A DNA stretch of 64,000 nt from Craterostigma plantagineum (taxonomy: Eukaryota; Streptophyta; Magnoliopsida; Lamiales; Linderniaceae). The notes under the pieces were generated by a model, which was not told the DNA's origin, ran no database searches, and saw nothing but the letters and a program-made list of their open reading frames with translations. Shown piece after piece: positions 34,158-46,289 of the stretch (position 1 is the stretch's first letter; each line of letters opens with the position of its first letter). Where the stretch lies: the NCBI GenBank assembly GCA_027422505.1, contig JAPQWV010000301.1:124001-188000 (forward strand), read 5' to 3'. The translations under genes and the position numbers were made by a program.

Positions 34158-35830
34158 AAGTTCATTAGTTCATAATTTTTTTTTTATTTTAGTCGAAAAT
34201 ACATTTAATTTCATCAAACTATAATATTGTATCAAATTGACATGTTTGATGAATTTTGAATTGAAATCATATGATATGCATATAGGATACTCGATTTTAA
34301 AAAAAAATGTAATGGCATTATTGTAATTTCGTATTAAACACTTAACACGTTACAAAGGGTTCGAAAATTTTCTAAGTGTTTAATCTCGGGTAGGGTCACT
34401 TTTCTTGCCGAGAAATTTTTAACTCTATAAAATTGGATTTCAAATTGATTTTCGATGCATTGATTTCAATTGAAATGTTTCCGTGTAACTTTTCGATTGA
34501 GAAATTTTATTCGCTAATGTTCGCTACAGTGTAAAAGACTTAGAGAAAAATTTTCTAAGTGTTGATGTTGAAATCTAAACTGTAGTCGATCAATTTTACA
34601 ATCGAGAAAAATTCCGTGTAAATTTACGATCGAGAAATTATTTCTCAGGTAAATTTACTGTCGAGAAATTTTCTTCGATTGAATACAATTTTTCGATTTG
34701 AAATTTGTCAAGCGGTATGTGATTTTCGATTGTAAGTAAAATTTTTCGCTGCGAAATATCGAGAAAATACTCAACGAAAGACTAAGTCAATCGTCGAGAA
34801 ATTTTTCGATCAATTAAATCCTAAGCGGCGAATTTTACGATCGAAAAATTAGGCGTTGAAAATTTAATTTTTCGCTGCTAAATTTTTGCGACCAAATTGA
34901 AATTAAATTGAGAATTCTATTTTGCGATAGTAAGTTTTTCGCTCGATAAAATTTGCATCTTAATTATCTAATCAGTGCTTAAGTTTTTCGCTCACAAAAA
35001 TCCTAATTAGATTTCTCGATGGTAAGTAATTTTTCGGTCAAAATCTTATATCTTAGCGACAGAATTTTATCGATCGAAAACCAATTCAATACAAACAGTA
35101 TCTCAATTAAATCGGAATTCAGATTAAGACTGTTTGCGATCGAAAAGTTCTTCGATGGCTTCAAACATTCAAATCCCAGTTTCATCCAGACTTAAATTTC
35201 AGTCGAAGATTCAGATTTTTCGGTGATTCATTCTACCAAATTCACAGAGAATATCGAAACTATCTTAAGCGCAGGCATTAAACTCAGATATAACTCAAAA
35301 TCAAGCCTAAAATCACTATGAAATAGTTACGGTTTTTCTCATTTTTGAAGAACAGTCCAAAATCTAATCTAAATCATGCGAAAAACTTCAGAATGTAGAT
35401 GCTAACAAATGTAAACCACATGCAAATGTTAAAAGAATCTCATTTCTATCTTAAACAGACAGTTTGGAGTTGAAAGTCGAAAGATATTTTGAGAAATTTA
35501 ATCTGTCTGTGACAGTTTTTCGGGAGAGAATTTTTTGCGATTAGGGTTGCGTGAGAAAAAGTTTTTCGACTGACAAAAAGTGAACTTTTAATACTCGCTG
35601 TAAATCAATGTTGGGTTTGCGATTGGACGTTTTGCGATTGGATCAGGCCCATTACTATTTGCGTTCGAGAAACTTTTGATTCGAAAATTGCTTCTCAATT
35701 CAAATTTTTCGATCGCAATTATCACAGCCAATCAAAATCGTTTCCAACACTGTTTACGATCGAGAAACTTATGATCGTGAATTAAATCTTCTATCTAGTT
35801 TCCGATTGTGAGTACTTCTAAAATTTTCAG
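34158..35830 (-). repeat. TCGA-centred motif field before the Copia-1 aORF
   Basis: AT-rich DNA packed with variants of TTTTTCGATCGAGAAA, many self-complementary. No gene is seen; a 60-codon frame at 35003-35185 is not supported. The same motif type fills the Copia-1 leader before gag (about 52370-52920). It occupies the place of a leader or intron just upstream of the aORF. Confidence 0.7.
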
Positions 35831-37951
35831 ATTGACCCCTATTTCAAATAAAATCACATTGTAAGGCTCCCCCTTAGAATTAAAATAAATGCAATTAACT
35901 CCCTGTATTTTTAGTGTAGGGACTTCTTGATTCCCTGGCAGAAATTAAAAATCTGTACCACGTAGAAATAAGATGTGAGAAATAATGGAGTTAATCAACT
36001 ATTATTTTAGGCATGAAATATATGGTCTGTGACTAGCTCCTTTCTTTGTAGTGTCGACGTCTTGCTCTGTAATTTTGATTGAAGGAATCTGAGACACTTA
36101 GAGAAAAACGTCAAGAATTTTTTAAGCTACTGTACGATTTTTATATTTGCTCCCCCTCAAACGCAAGATACTAAATATGCAAGCATATGAGATCAATTCA
36201 AGTCACGACCATATAATACACAAATTTACTAAGTAAGCACGTATACATGATCCCCGAAAACATGTACTTAAGATATTGTGTGCGGGTTAGAGCATAGAAG
36301 AATTTATCTCATTTAAACAATTCAATACCAATGCAATCTTTAATTGCATTTAGAATGTGCGATACACTAAAGAAATTCGCATTTATTCAACTCAACGCAT
36401 ATGAAACATAACATTTCATGTCAAAATGTGCGAAAATTTTTTAATTAATTTTTATTATTATTATTATTATTTTTTTTTTTGTATATTACTATTATTATAG
36501 TAAGGGGTCAGATTATTTTGCTTCGATCAATCGTTACACCTAAAATTTTACGAGACATTTGAAAGAGGAAAATGCCGTCAAGTCATGTCGTCAAACTATA
36601 GTCCTAAGTTCATAGACTGGTCCATTTCGACAACTCTCACTAGGTTCGCTCTTGCACTCAATAATTTCTGACTTGGGATTTTTATATTTATATCACTCAA
36701 GTCAACACAAGCAATTTTAAGTCAATTTACCTGTGATCGAGACAGTTTTTAATCATTTCACCTAAGCGAGAGATCATCGATTGGAATCAAACGGTTGTAA
36801 GGGTTATAGTTTGGCTAGGACTTAGAAGGGAAGGAATTTAGAGGAAAGTGAACTTATCTCTTCGTCATCTTCCATTTCTACGTCCGTCTCTTTTTTCGGT
36901 GTCTTTCTTCTTTTCAATCTTTTCTCCCTCCTTTTCTTTTAGGAGCTATCCCTTTTTATGTTATGCTCAAGCTGAAGCTCCGCTTATCCACGAGGCTATA
37001 TGAGATTATCATAGGCGAAGTTCGTCTTGTTGGTTCTCGGGCCGATACCGTGCTCCTCTTCTCTTAATCCCTAGAGAGGTTTCCGAGATTATCTTTTTGG
37101 AAAAGTTTACGGTTATGGAATTCGTACCCGAGGCTGCGCTCCTCTTCTCGTTTCCCGATATAAGACCGAATTATCGTTGGAAAAGTTCACTTCGTGGTGC
37201 TCCTCTTCCAGCCGTTCTGACGAGCGTACGAGATTATCGTTGGAGAAGTTCACAGCAGGATCCATGCCACCTTCTAAGAGATAGTCGGAAAGCAGGTTCC
37301 TTTGGTCCGATTCTTGCGCGTTGAGCAATGCCTTCTATTGTTATCATCCCTTTATTTCTTTTGTTTTCTCCCCCTCCTTTTCTCGTTTGAACAACCATTC
37401 GAAGAGTATAGAATTCGGTTGAAGGCGTGGAATGGGTTTCAAAGGAAGAAAAAGACATCGGAGAAGGCTCACAATGGATGACTAAGGGCTAATGTGAGGG
37501 AAAATTATATAAGGCCGAGTGTGGAATATCCTAAGCGCCCTTATCATTTTCCCAACGATCTAAAGCAATGTGAGTATGAAACCAAGAATCACTAGGTAAG
37601 ACAAGTAGTTGATGTGTGACTCACTCGAGAAATAGATCCAAAGTAAGAAAATGGAACAAGGCTTGAATCCTCAATTATGTAAAGTGACTTTGTGTCTAGT
37701 GGAACAATCTAATGACCTTTTAGACACAAGAATCCGACTTAGACTGACAATATTAAGCAATTAAATCGATCGCATGTCGGGGTAAAATTCTAAGTGACTT
37801 TAGATCAAAGCATCCTAAAGGATTTCGTCATACCCCTTTATATTATATTTATTTTTATTTTTTATTATATTACGCAAGATAAAGACAAATAAGCATGGAA
37901 AACACATAGAATAGAGCATGTGATAGCACAGAAGATCAGGTAATGCACATA
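35831..37951 (-). other. Non-coding spacer between Copia-1 pol and aORF
   Basis: No convincing ORF on either strand. It contains a run of TTA/ATT repeats at about 36448-36480. At about 36990-37270 there is a decayed tandem repeat of units like GAGATTATCGTTGGAGAAGTTC followed by TGCTCCTCTTC. Confidence 0.5.
36990..37270. repeat. Degenerate tandem repeat, about four units
   Basis: GAGATTATC or a close variant, then GG(A)AAAGTT or GGAGAAGTT, then GTGCTCCTCTTC recur around 37002, 37086, 37165 and 37230 with uneven spacing of roughly 65-85 bases. Open frames on both strands here come from this repeat. Confidence 0.5.
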
Positions 37952-38650
37952 TTACGGAAGATTCAACATGCCTAATTTTCCGACAAGGAATTGGAATGGT
38001 TTCTCATCCAAAGCCTTGGTGAAAATGTCGGCTAGTTGAAACTCCGTCTTCACAAAATACATATCTATTAAGCCTTTTTCTACGTGATCTTTGATAAAGT
38101 GGTATCTAATATCTATGTGTTTCGTGCGCGAGTGATGAACAGGATTGCAAGTAATAGCGATGACAATTTGACTATCACTATATATGGGTATATTATTTAA
38201 ATTGTACCCATAGTCGCGAAGTTGTGTCCGCATCCACAGCATCTGGGAGCAATAACTGGCGGCAGCCACGTATTCTGCTTCGGCCGTCGAAGTTGACACA
38301 CAGTTCTACTTTTTGGATGACCAGCAGACCAGCTTTTCGCCTAGAAATTGAGCACCACCGGACGTGCTTTTCCTATCCATTCGGCAACCTGCATAATCAG
38401 CGTCAGTGTAGCCAATAAGTTTAAAATTCGTACCCTTTGGATACCACATTCCAAGGGTAGAAGTGCCCTTAAGGTAACGCATGATACTTTTAACCGCGAG
38501 CATATGGGATTCTTTGGGATCGGCTTGAAAACGCGCACATAAGCAGGTGGCAAACATGATATCCGGCCGGCTCGAAGTGAGGTAGAGAAGAGATCCAATG
38601 ATGCTTCGATATAGTGTGAGGTGGACCGACTTGCCAAAGGGATCGGCATC
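37952..38650 (-). pseudogene. Copia-1 RT end and RNase H, left of Gypsy-2
   Basis: Sense translation from the Gypsy-2 edge reads DADPFGKSVHLTLYRSIIGS, SSRPDIMFATCLCARFQADP, GYTDADYAGCRMDRKSTSGG and WSSKK. A stop interrupts, and then STSTAEAEYVAAASYCSQ, HHSRTKHIDIRYHFI and ADIFTKALDEKPFQFL complete the RNase H. It continues the frame interrupted at 46290. The single stop looks like a CAG or CAA to TAG change. GCATC at 38646-38650 is the target repeat of Gypsy-2. Confidence 0.88.
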
Positions 38651-40199
38651 TGATAAATGCATTTCAATGTGTTTATTGTAGTATTTAATTGGGATATAAT
38701 AAGAGCTTAGCAATCAATTTATGTGTTTATTCGTTACATTTACACTCATTTTGTTATTGAAGGAGCTTTGGACGAGTTTCGGGCGGAACGGAGCGAAAAC
38801 GAGGCAAAACGGAGCAAAATTGACGGAAACAGGCATGTGTCACGGCCGTGACACATAGTGCACTAGGCCGTGACGTTGGGCAGAGAGTTGGAATGAAGAT
38901 GGTCACGGCCGTGACACTTATTGCACTAGGCCGTGACCCATAGGAGAAGTAAAATTAGAAAATTCATATCTCTCAATCCAGATCTTGGATTGCGAATCCC
39001 TTTGGTCAGAATCTAGATTGGCAAGTCTTCTATCTATGGTTAAAATTTCAGGTCAATCGGACATCGTTTACCCCTCCATCCGAGAGAAATACTAAACTGC
39101 CGCAAAGCTATTGAGGGGGTCACGGCCGTGACACTGCTGCACTAGGCCGTGACGAGCGGCAGTGAGCCCAAATTCGACCCAGAGAGTGTCACGACCGTGA
39201 CCTGTCTTGTCCCAGGCCGTGACATTGTCGAATTTCACTATAAAAAGCCCAAATTCGACCCAGAAAGGGCACAACCGACCAGAGATCAACCCTAATCCCT
39301 CTAGAGACGAAAAATAGCACATAAGAACGCAGAATCGCGCCCCGGAGCGCAAGAGATGGATCATCGACGAAATCATGCCCAATTGAACGAAGAACGAAGA
39401 ATCAACGACGCTTCCATCGCATATCATCCGGATATCAAGAATATGAATTCTTCGCCTTTATTCCTTATTTCTTTCATTGTTTTCCCGTCTATTATGCGTA
39501 GCTAATTCCCCTTTGTGTTTGGGATTAGATGAACGCTAGGATGTTTCGTAGTTAAGATTTATAATTATCGTGACTATGTGGTTTGACTATTTATCATTCT
39601 ATGAATTTGTTTCGTTGCTTTAATATGTCTATGTGTTAAAGTAATCGTATGGAAAAACGTTTAGGGCGACAACTAAACAACGTTTAGGCCGTTCGTAGAA
39701 GATAGGAATCGAGTATAGGGAGAAAGCAAATACTCGATCCTCGCCGTTAGTAATTATTGAATCTTAGATCCCCGCGAGCGTTTAGGGCGACAGCAAACTC
39801 GCGAGCGGGTAGGATAATTACTGCGATCTAGTCAAGATCACGTAGGAACGATTTTATTGTCTTAGTCGATAACACCTAGCGGGATTCAAATCCCGAGCAC
39901 ATCTTTATTATCTGAAGCTTCGTATCAGTTTTAAGCGTGTTATTTGAATCTCTAGTTGAGTTAGAAGTAATCTGTTAGGTTAAGTCATAAAACAATCTGC
40001 GTATTTTGTTTGGGCTAAATATCGCGTCGATAGGTCACTACTAGTACTTGATTTATTCCTTGTGTTCGATACTCGTTTACTCACTTTACTGCACTACAAA
40101 CGATAGGTCCACTGCCTATCGCACGTCGGTGATAGTAATTAGGTATTCGTTTTAATTATTACTTGTCGCACTTTTCATTCACACACCACGTGTCGATCA
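38651..40199 (+). repeat. 5' LTR of Gypsy-2
   Basis: 1549 bases, TGATAAATGCATTTC to GTGTCGATCA. Palindromes GTCACGGCCGTGAC lie at 38839-38852, 38902-38915 and 39119-39132, with a one-base variant at 39188-39201. About 200 bases of unrelated sequence separate the second and third units, which the Gypsy-1 LTR lacks. The TATA box (TATAAAAAGC) is near 39240. Confidence 0.93.
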
Positions 40200-40205
40200 A
40201 GTTTT

Positions 40206-40223
40206 TGGCGCCGTTGCCGGGGA
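40206..40223 (+). promoter_or_regulatory. Gypsy-2 primer-binding site (tRNA-Asp)
   Basis: TGGCGCCGTTGCCGGGGA, identical to the Gypsy-1 site and complementary to the tRNA-Asp 3' end, six bases after the LTR. Confidence 0.92.
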
Positions 40224-40391
40224 ATAAATTGATATTAGGAACACCGTAGTTCGGTAATTTAGCCAATTTTTTTTTGAAGTTTTCCTTTTCTTTTCTTTAT
40301 TACTGTTGGCGTTATTTGTTCTTCTAGTTATTGTTATTTTCGTTATTTCTTTTACGAGTCGATTTCTTTTAGTCCAGATACAGAAGTAGAT

Positions 40392-43050
40392 ATGGCGGAT
40401 CATAGAGTACCCGTCCACGAGGAGGAGCCATCACTACAGGATCTCCTCAGGAATGACGCGCTAGGCAGTACTGAGTCGGCGATTGTCATCCCGCCGATCG
40501 AGAACAACAATTTCGAGCTGAAGCACTCTTGGCTTCAGATGATCTTCCAGACAGTCCAGTTTGAGGGCAATCCCGATGACGATCCCTACTCCCATCTGAA
40601 GGCTTTTCTGACGGTGACTGACACCATCAAGATCAACGGGGTCTCGGGCGATGCAATTAAGTTGATGATGTTCCCGTTCTCCCTGACGTTCAGAGCAAAG
40701 GACTGGCTGGAGATGTTGCCACCTCGCTCAATTACTACATGGGAGGAGCTGCGAGCCGCGTTTATCGGCCACTATTTCCCGCTGACGAAGGTGCTAAGGT
40801 TAAAGACAGAGATCTCCCTATTCCATCAGAAGGACTCAGAAAACCTCTGCGAGGTGTGGGAGCGATATAAGGCGCTACTGAAGAGGTGCCCGCAGCACGG
40901 GATGTCGAAGGCAGCCCAGATCAACCGATTTCACGAGGGGCTCAATGACCAGACTGTCCATATGCTAGACGGAGCCACAGGAGGAGGACTCGTGAAGCTC
41001 AATGCTACCGACGCTTGGAATCTTGATCGAGGACTACTCGAGGAACAGCTTCATGAGGGGCAATACCAGGATGAAGACACCCAGTGTGTTCGGAGTGAGC
41101 AAGGAGACGACCACTAACGCTAAAATCGAGGCACTTCAGCAACAAATCGCCTCGACAAACTCCCAATTGCAGACAGTGATTGGCGCATTACTTCCCAAGT
41201 CCGGGCAAACTCAGCCCTTGAACGCCGTGGCCAATATCGTACCGACGCAGCACACGTCTTACGTGCCATTGTGCGGAATTTGTGGCGCAGCCCACGAGAC
41301 ATCAGAATGCCAACTCGGGCAGCCGCTGGAGCACGTAGACTATATGGGCAATTACCAAGGTGGCCAGCGAAGCTTCCAGCCTCGGGCACATCCAAACCTG
41401 GCGTACAGGAATCAGAACCACCAGGGGCAAGGACCGCCAGGATTTCAGCCAAGACAATCCGATTTCCAAAACGGGGCGCCACGCCAACACCAGAACACAC
41501 CCGCAGGAGGATCCGACGACATGAGGGAGATGAAGGATATGATGAAGGCGCTCCTCACGAACTTCAGCAGCACCACCGCAGCTCACGAGAACCGAATGAT
41601 GAAGATGGAGGAGTACATGGAGGCAAATGACATCCGTGCTCAGAATACAGACGCCTCAATCAAGAGGTTGGAGCAACAAGTGGGGCAATTAGCAAAGCAA
41701 ATGGCGGGGCGAAATCAAGGATCACTCCCGAGCTACACCGAGACAAACCCCAAGGAGTATTGCAATGCGGTAATCCTGAGAAGCGGGAGAGGATTACAAG
41801 AAGCTCCTACCAAGCAGAATTTAAAGGAGAAAGTCGATTTCGAGGGCCACGACGAGCCAGAAGTGGAGGAAAGTAAGGGCGACGGAGTCGAGAAGGTCAT
41901 GGATGACGAGAGAAAGACGCGACCATTCGTGAAGCCGTATCAACCAAAGATCCCATACCCAGCTCGGTTGAGGGAAGCTCCACCTGAAAAAGAGAAGGTT
42001 CAACCTAAAAAGGAGGAGGCTGCACCCGAAATAGAAAAAGCGAGGGAGAACGAGCGACCACTAGTGATGCCGTACCAGCCAAAGATTCCCTATCCAACAC
42101 GTTTGAAGAAGGACAAAGAAGAAACGCTAATTGGCAGATTCATGGGTATGTGCAAAGAATTACATATTAACTTACCGTTTGTTGAAGCTATTGCGCAGAT
42201 GCCCAGTTTCGTTAAGTTCCTGAAAGACTTGCTGACGAATCGACGGAAGCTCGAACACGTCTCCACGGTATACCTACGAGGAGAGTGCTCGGCGATACTC
42301 CAGAGCAAGATACCGAAAAAACTCAAGGACCCAGGGAGTTTTACTATTCCTTGTCTGATAGGTGATTTAGTTGTTGAGCATGCTTTAGCTGATCTAGGCG
42401 CTAGTATAAATTTAATGCCGTACTCCATGTTTAAGCGCTTAGGATTAGGTGAACCACGATCCACTGGGATGAGTATTCAATTAGCCGATAGATCATTAAA
42501 ATACCCCTTAGGTGTTATCGAGGATATTCTAGTTAAGGTCGATAAGTTCGTTATCCCTACTGATTTTGTGATCTTAGACATGGACGAGGATGAAAATGTT
42601 CCATTAATTCTAGGTAGACCATTCTTAGCTACAGGCGAGACCATGATAGATGTTAGGAATGGAACATTAACCTTGACAGTAGACGGTGAAAAAGTTACGT
42701 TCAATATGGCTGACTCGATGAAAAAGAGCAACGAGCAAGATGATAAATGCTATTTCTTAGATGTCTTTGAGCGCGATTTTCTCTTTTCTGTGCAAGGTCT
42801 GTCACAGGTCAGCAAGCATGATAGGCACACGATTATGGAAATCGATAAGTGTGGGGAGGAGATCGACGAACCCATCATAACCATCGACGAGAGCAGCGAA
42901 GAAGTTAAGGACAAGAGCCCAGTCGAGGAGCGACCGCCACTAGAGTTGAAACCGCTGCCCGACGAAAGGCGACACCTCCAAGGTATGGATGCAGGCGAGG
43001 GAAACTTAAGCAAAAAAGAGATGCTATACCTCGACTTCCAGCCACCCTAA
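40392..43050 (+). CDS. Gypsy-2 Gag-protease with Pol tail, one frameshift
   Basis: Two overlapping frames: 40392-41117 and 41002-43050 (682 codons). The first has the gypsy Gag core (DDPYSHLKAFLTVTDTIKIN, FPFSLTFRAKDWLEMLPPRS). The join lies at about 41021-41035 (NATDAWN then LIEDYSRN) and needs a one-base shift. The second has CGICGAAHETSECQ, a partial zinc-knuckle-like block, then helical Lys/Glu-rich segments, two YQPKIPYPARL-type repeats and a retropepsin (ALADLGASINLMPYSM, LILGRPFLAT). The last residues, EMLYLDFQPP, correspond to the Pol C-terminus of Gypsy-1. Gag forms particles and the protease matures them. The long open frame suggests recent selection or youth. Confidence 0.82.
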
Positions 43051-44744
43051 GCGAACGAAAGCACGTCCGGCTAAAGACGGTAAATGAAGCGCTTCTTGGG
43101 AGGCGACCCAGGTTTTATCTATCTAGTATTTTTTTTATTATGTCTATCATTATTATCATTCATGTTTTTTTTTTGTTACGTTTAGTTTTCCTTTTAGTCA
43201 TGTCAGGCATCACGAGTCACGATACGACAACCATCACGCGTTTAGTCACGACCACGTCAACATTTTTCGTCAGGGAAGTTTCGTTCTCTTACATCTACTT
43301 TTCCCTTTCGTTTATTCAAATTTTAAGTTGAGGACAACGTACGGCTTAAGTGTGGGGAGGGGAATTTAGGTTGAAAACTTACGTGAAAATTTTAATTTTT
43401 TATGACGTGTCTGTGAGCTATAAATTTCGTTGAAAGGCATGGATTATTGAATTCAGGCACGATTTTTGCGCATTATCTCGAGTTAGTCTGCATTATTATG
43501 AATTCTTGTGAGCAATTAGGATATGCATGACTGATCGAATCATGTCTGCCTGAATAGATATAGCACTGTTTAAAGAGATTCGTACACATAACCCTATTTC
43601 GTGTGAGAGTTTGAGCCTGACGAGCTTACGCTCATTTTTCTTGGTTGTGTGACGTGCCTAGTCTATATCTCTCTAGAACTTGCCTGTCTGATGCGTGTTG
43701 AAACTGTTTTGGTGTGCGAGTGTGAAAATGATGAGGGCATTAGGAATCAAGTCCAGGGCCAAAATTTTCTTAACCATGACGAACCCCATTAGTTAGCCAC
43801 GTTGAGCCTGAGCCTATTTGTTGCGTACCTCGTATGTATAGAAGCCACTAACCCGAATAAACCTCCAGAGATTTTATGAGCCTGAGTTGATTAGAATAAA
43901 GCAGAAGTCGAACTTGAAAGTTACTGTTCCAGTGTTAAATTTGATGTTCTTCTCTGCTATTTGTGAAATGACTCATCCCTTACTTGACCGTTTTCTGAAA
44001 TGACCCGATCCCTTGCATAAGCCTGCCCATAACCCTTTGGCAAGATATAGGTCTCGGTAATAAGTATCCCTAGGTACACGGCATTCGCTGTGACGATGTA
44101 TTCTTTGCGACAAAAGCCAAACCTTGATGTTTTTAGGGAATAAGGGCAGTGCACAAAAGTAGAGCGTAACTAAGGTGAAAGGGCAGAAAATGAAAGGGAA
44201 CTGAGTTGAGAGGGTCGAGCAGAAAAGTCTAGGATTTCGGAGCGAGAACGTCGAGTCTTATGTTGGGACGTGTGACTGTCTATTTGATCATGATGTATTC
44301 TTTGATAATTTCGATCACGTGTCCTAGCTCTAAGATTAAGTGTTCATTATTTATGCTTATCGCTTCATGATTATTCGACCCGTTTCCCGAAAAGACCCTC
44401 AGATTTATACTTGCCACTTTGAATAGTCGAGATGCGATTAACTTGCAAGTTTATGGTAGGGGTTGGACTAGTGCACGAATTGAGCGACTCATCATATGCT
44501 AGCCTATACACTTGAGTGAATTGAGTGAATCCTTGCGAGGTATGAGTCTCGATTAGCAGTGAATAAAGTTTAGGTCAACAAGTGCAAGTCATTAGTGTAA
44601 TGTCCGTGATTGTTTGCTTGATTCCATTTGTACTTTCTAGCTTTGATGATAAATGGCGAACAATCGTGCCGTTATCCTAATTTGATGCCTTATCTGATTT
44701 CCCATTTACTTGAGGACAAGCAAATGCTTAAGTGTGGGGAGGTT
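43051..44744 (+). other. Gypsy-2 3' non-coding region
   Basis: No supported gene. The start matches the sequence after Gypsy-1 pol (CGTCCGGCTAAAG, GCGCTTCTTGGGAGGC), and then the part from about 43250 matches the sequence after Gypsy-1 ORF2, so ORF2 and its leader are missing. AAGTGTGGGGAGG occurs at 43348-43360 and as the polypurine tract at 44730-44742, and also inside the protease frame at 42847-42859. Confidence 0.75.
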
Positions 44745-46289
44745 TGATAAACGCATTTCAATGTGTTTATTGTAGTATTTAATTGGGATATAATAAGAGC
44801 TTAGCAATCAATTTATGTGTTTATTCGTTACATTTACACTCATTTTGTTATTGAAGGAGCTTTGGACGAGTTTCGGGCGGAACGGAGCGAAAACGAGGCA
44901 AAACGGAGCAAAAACGACGGAAACAGGCATGTGTCACGGCCGTGACACGTAGTGCACTAGGCCATGACGTTGGGCAGAGAGTTGGAATGAAGATGGTCAC
45001 GGCCGTGACACTTATTGCACTAGGCCGTGACCCATAAGAGAAGCAAAATTAGAAAATACATATCTCTCAATCCAGATATCGGATTGAGAATCCCTTTGGT
45101 CAGAATCAAGATTGGGGAGTCTTCTATCTATGGTTAAAATTTCAGGTCAATCGGACATTGTTTACCCCTCCATCCGAGAGAAATACGCAACTGCCGCAAA
45201 GCTGTGGAGGGGTCACGGCCGTGACACTGCTGCACCAGGCCGTGACGAGCGGCAGTGAGCCCAAATTCGACCCAGAGAGTGTCACGGCCGTGACCTGTCT
45301 TGTCCCAGGCCGTGACATTGTCGAATTTCACTATAAAAAGCCCAAATTCGACCCAGAAAGGGCACAACCGACCAGAGATCAACCCTAATCCCTCTAGAGA
45401 CGAAAAATAGCACATAAGAACGCAGAATTGCGCCCCGGAGCGCAAGAGATGAATCATCGACGAAATCACGCCCAATTGAACGAAGAACGAAGAATCGACG
45501 CTTCCATCGCATATCATCCGGATATCAAGAATATGAATTCTTCGCCTTTATTCCTTATTTCTTTCATTGTTTTCCCGTCTATTATGCGTAGCTAATTCCC
45601 CTTTGTGTTTGGGATTAGATGAACGCTAGGATGTTTCGTAGTTAAGATTTATAATTATCGCGACTATGTGGTTTGACTATTTATCATTCTATGAATTTGT
45701 TTCGTTGCTTTAATATGTCTATGTGTTAAAGTAATCGTATGGAAAAACGTTTAGGGCGACAGCTAAACAACGTTTAGGCCGTTCGTAGAAGATAGGAATC
45801 GAGTACAGGGCGAAAGCAAATACTCGATCCTCGCCGTTAGTAATTACTGAATCTTAGATCCCCGCGAGCGTTTAGGGCGACAGCAAACTCGCGAGCGGGT
45901 AGGATAGTTACTGCGATCTAGTCAAGATCACGTAGGAACGATTTTATTGTCTTAGTCGATAACACCTAGCGGGACTCAAATCCCGAGCACATCATTATTA
46001 TTTGAAGCTTCGTATCAGTTTTAAGCGTGATATTTGAATCTCTAGTTGAGTTAGAAGTAATCTGTTAGGTTAAGTCATAAAACAATCTGCGTATTTTGTT
46101 TAGGCTAAATATCGAGTCGATAGGTCACTACTAGTACTTGATTTATTCCTTGTGTTCGATACTCGTTTACTCATTTTACTGCACTACAAACGATAGGTCC
46201 ACTGCCTATCGCACGTCGGTGATAGTAATTAGGTATTCGTTTTAATTATTACTTGTCGCACTTTTCATTCACACACCACGTGTCGATCA
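44745..46289 (+). repeat. 3' LTR of Gypsy-2
   Basis: 1545 bases, TGATAAACGCATTTC to GTGTCGATCA. Perfect palindromes lie at 44933-44946, 44996-45009, 45212-45225 and 45281-45294. It differs from the 5' copy at only a few scattered positions. Confidence 0.93.

Larger units (their letters stand above)
38651..46289 (+). mobile_element. Gypsy-2: gag-protease-only relative of Gypsy-1
   Basis: 7.6 kb with two nearly identical LTRs, tRNA-Asp primer site, gag-protease, a 3' non-coding region and polypurine tract, flanked by a perfect GCATC repeat (38646-38650 and 46290-46294). RT, RNase H, integrase and ORF2 are all absent. The protease frame passes directly into the last residues of Pol (LYLDFQ). 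It must have been moved by proteins from an autonomous relative, plausibly of the Gypsy-1 type. Similar LTRs and the clean target repeat make it the youngest element in the stack. Confidence 0.92.
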
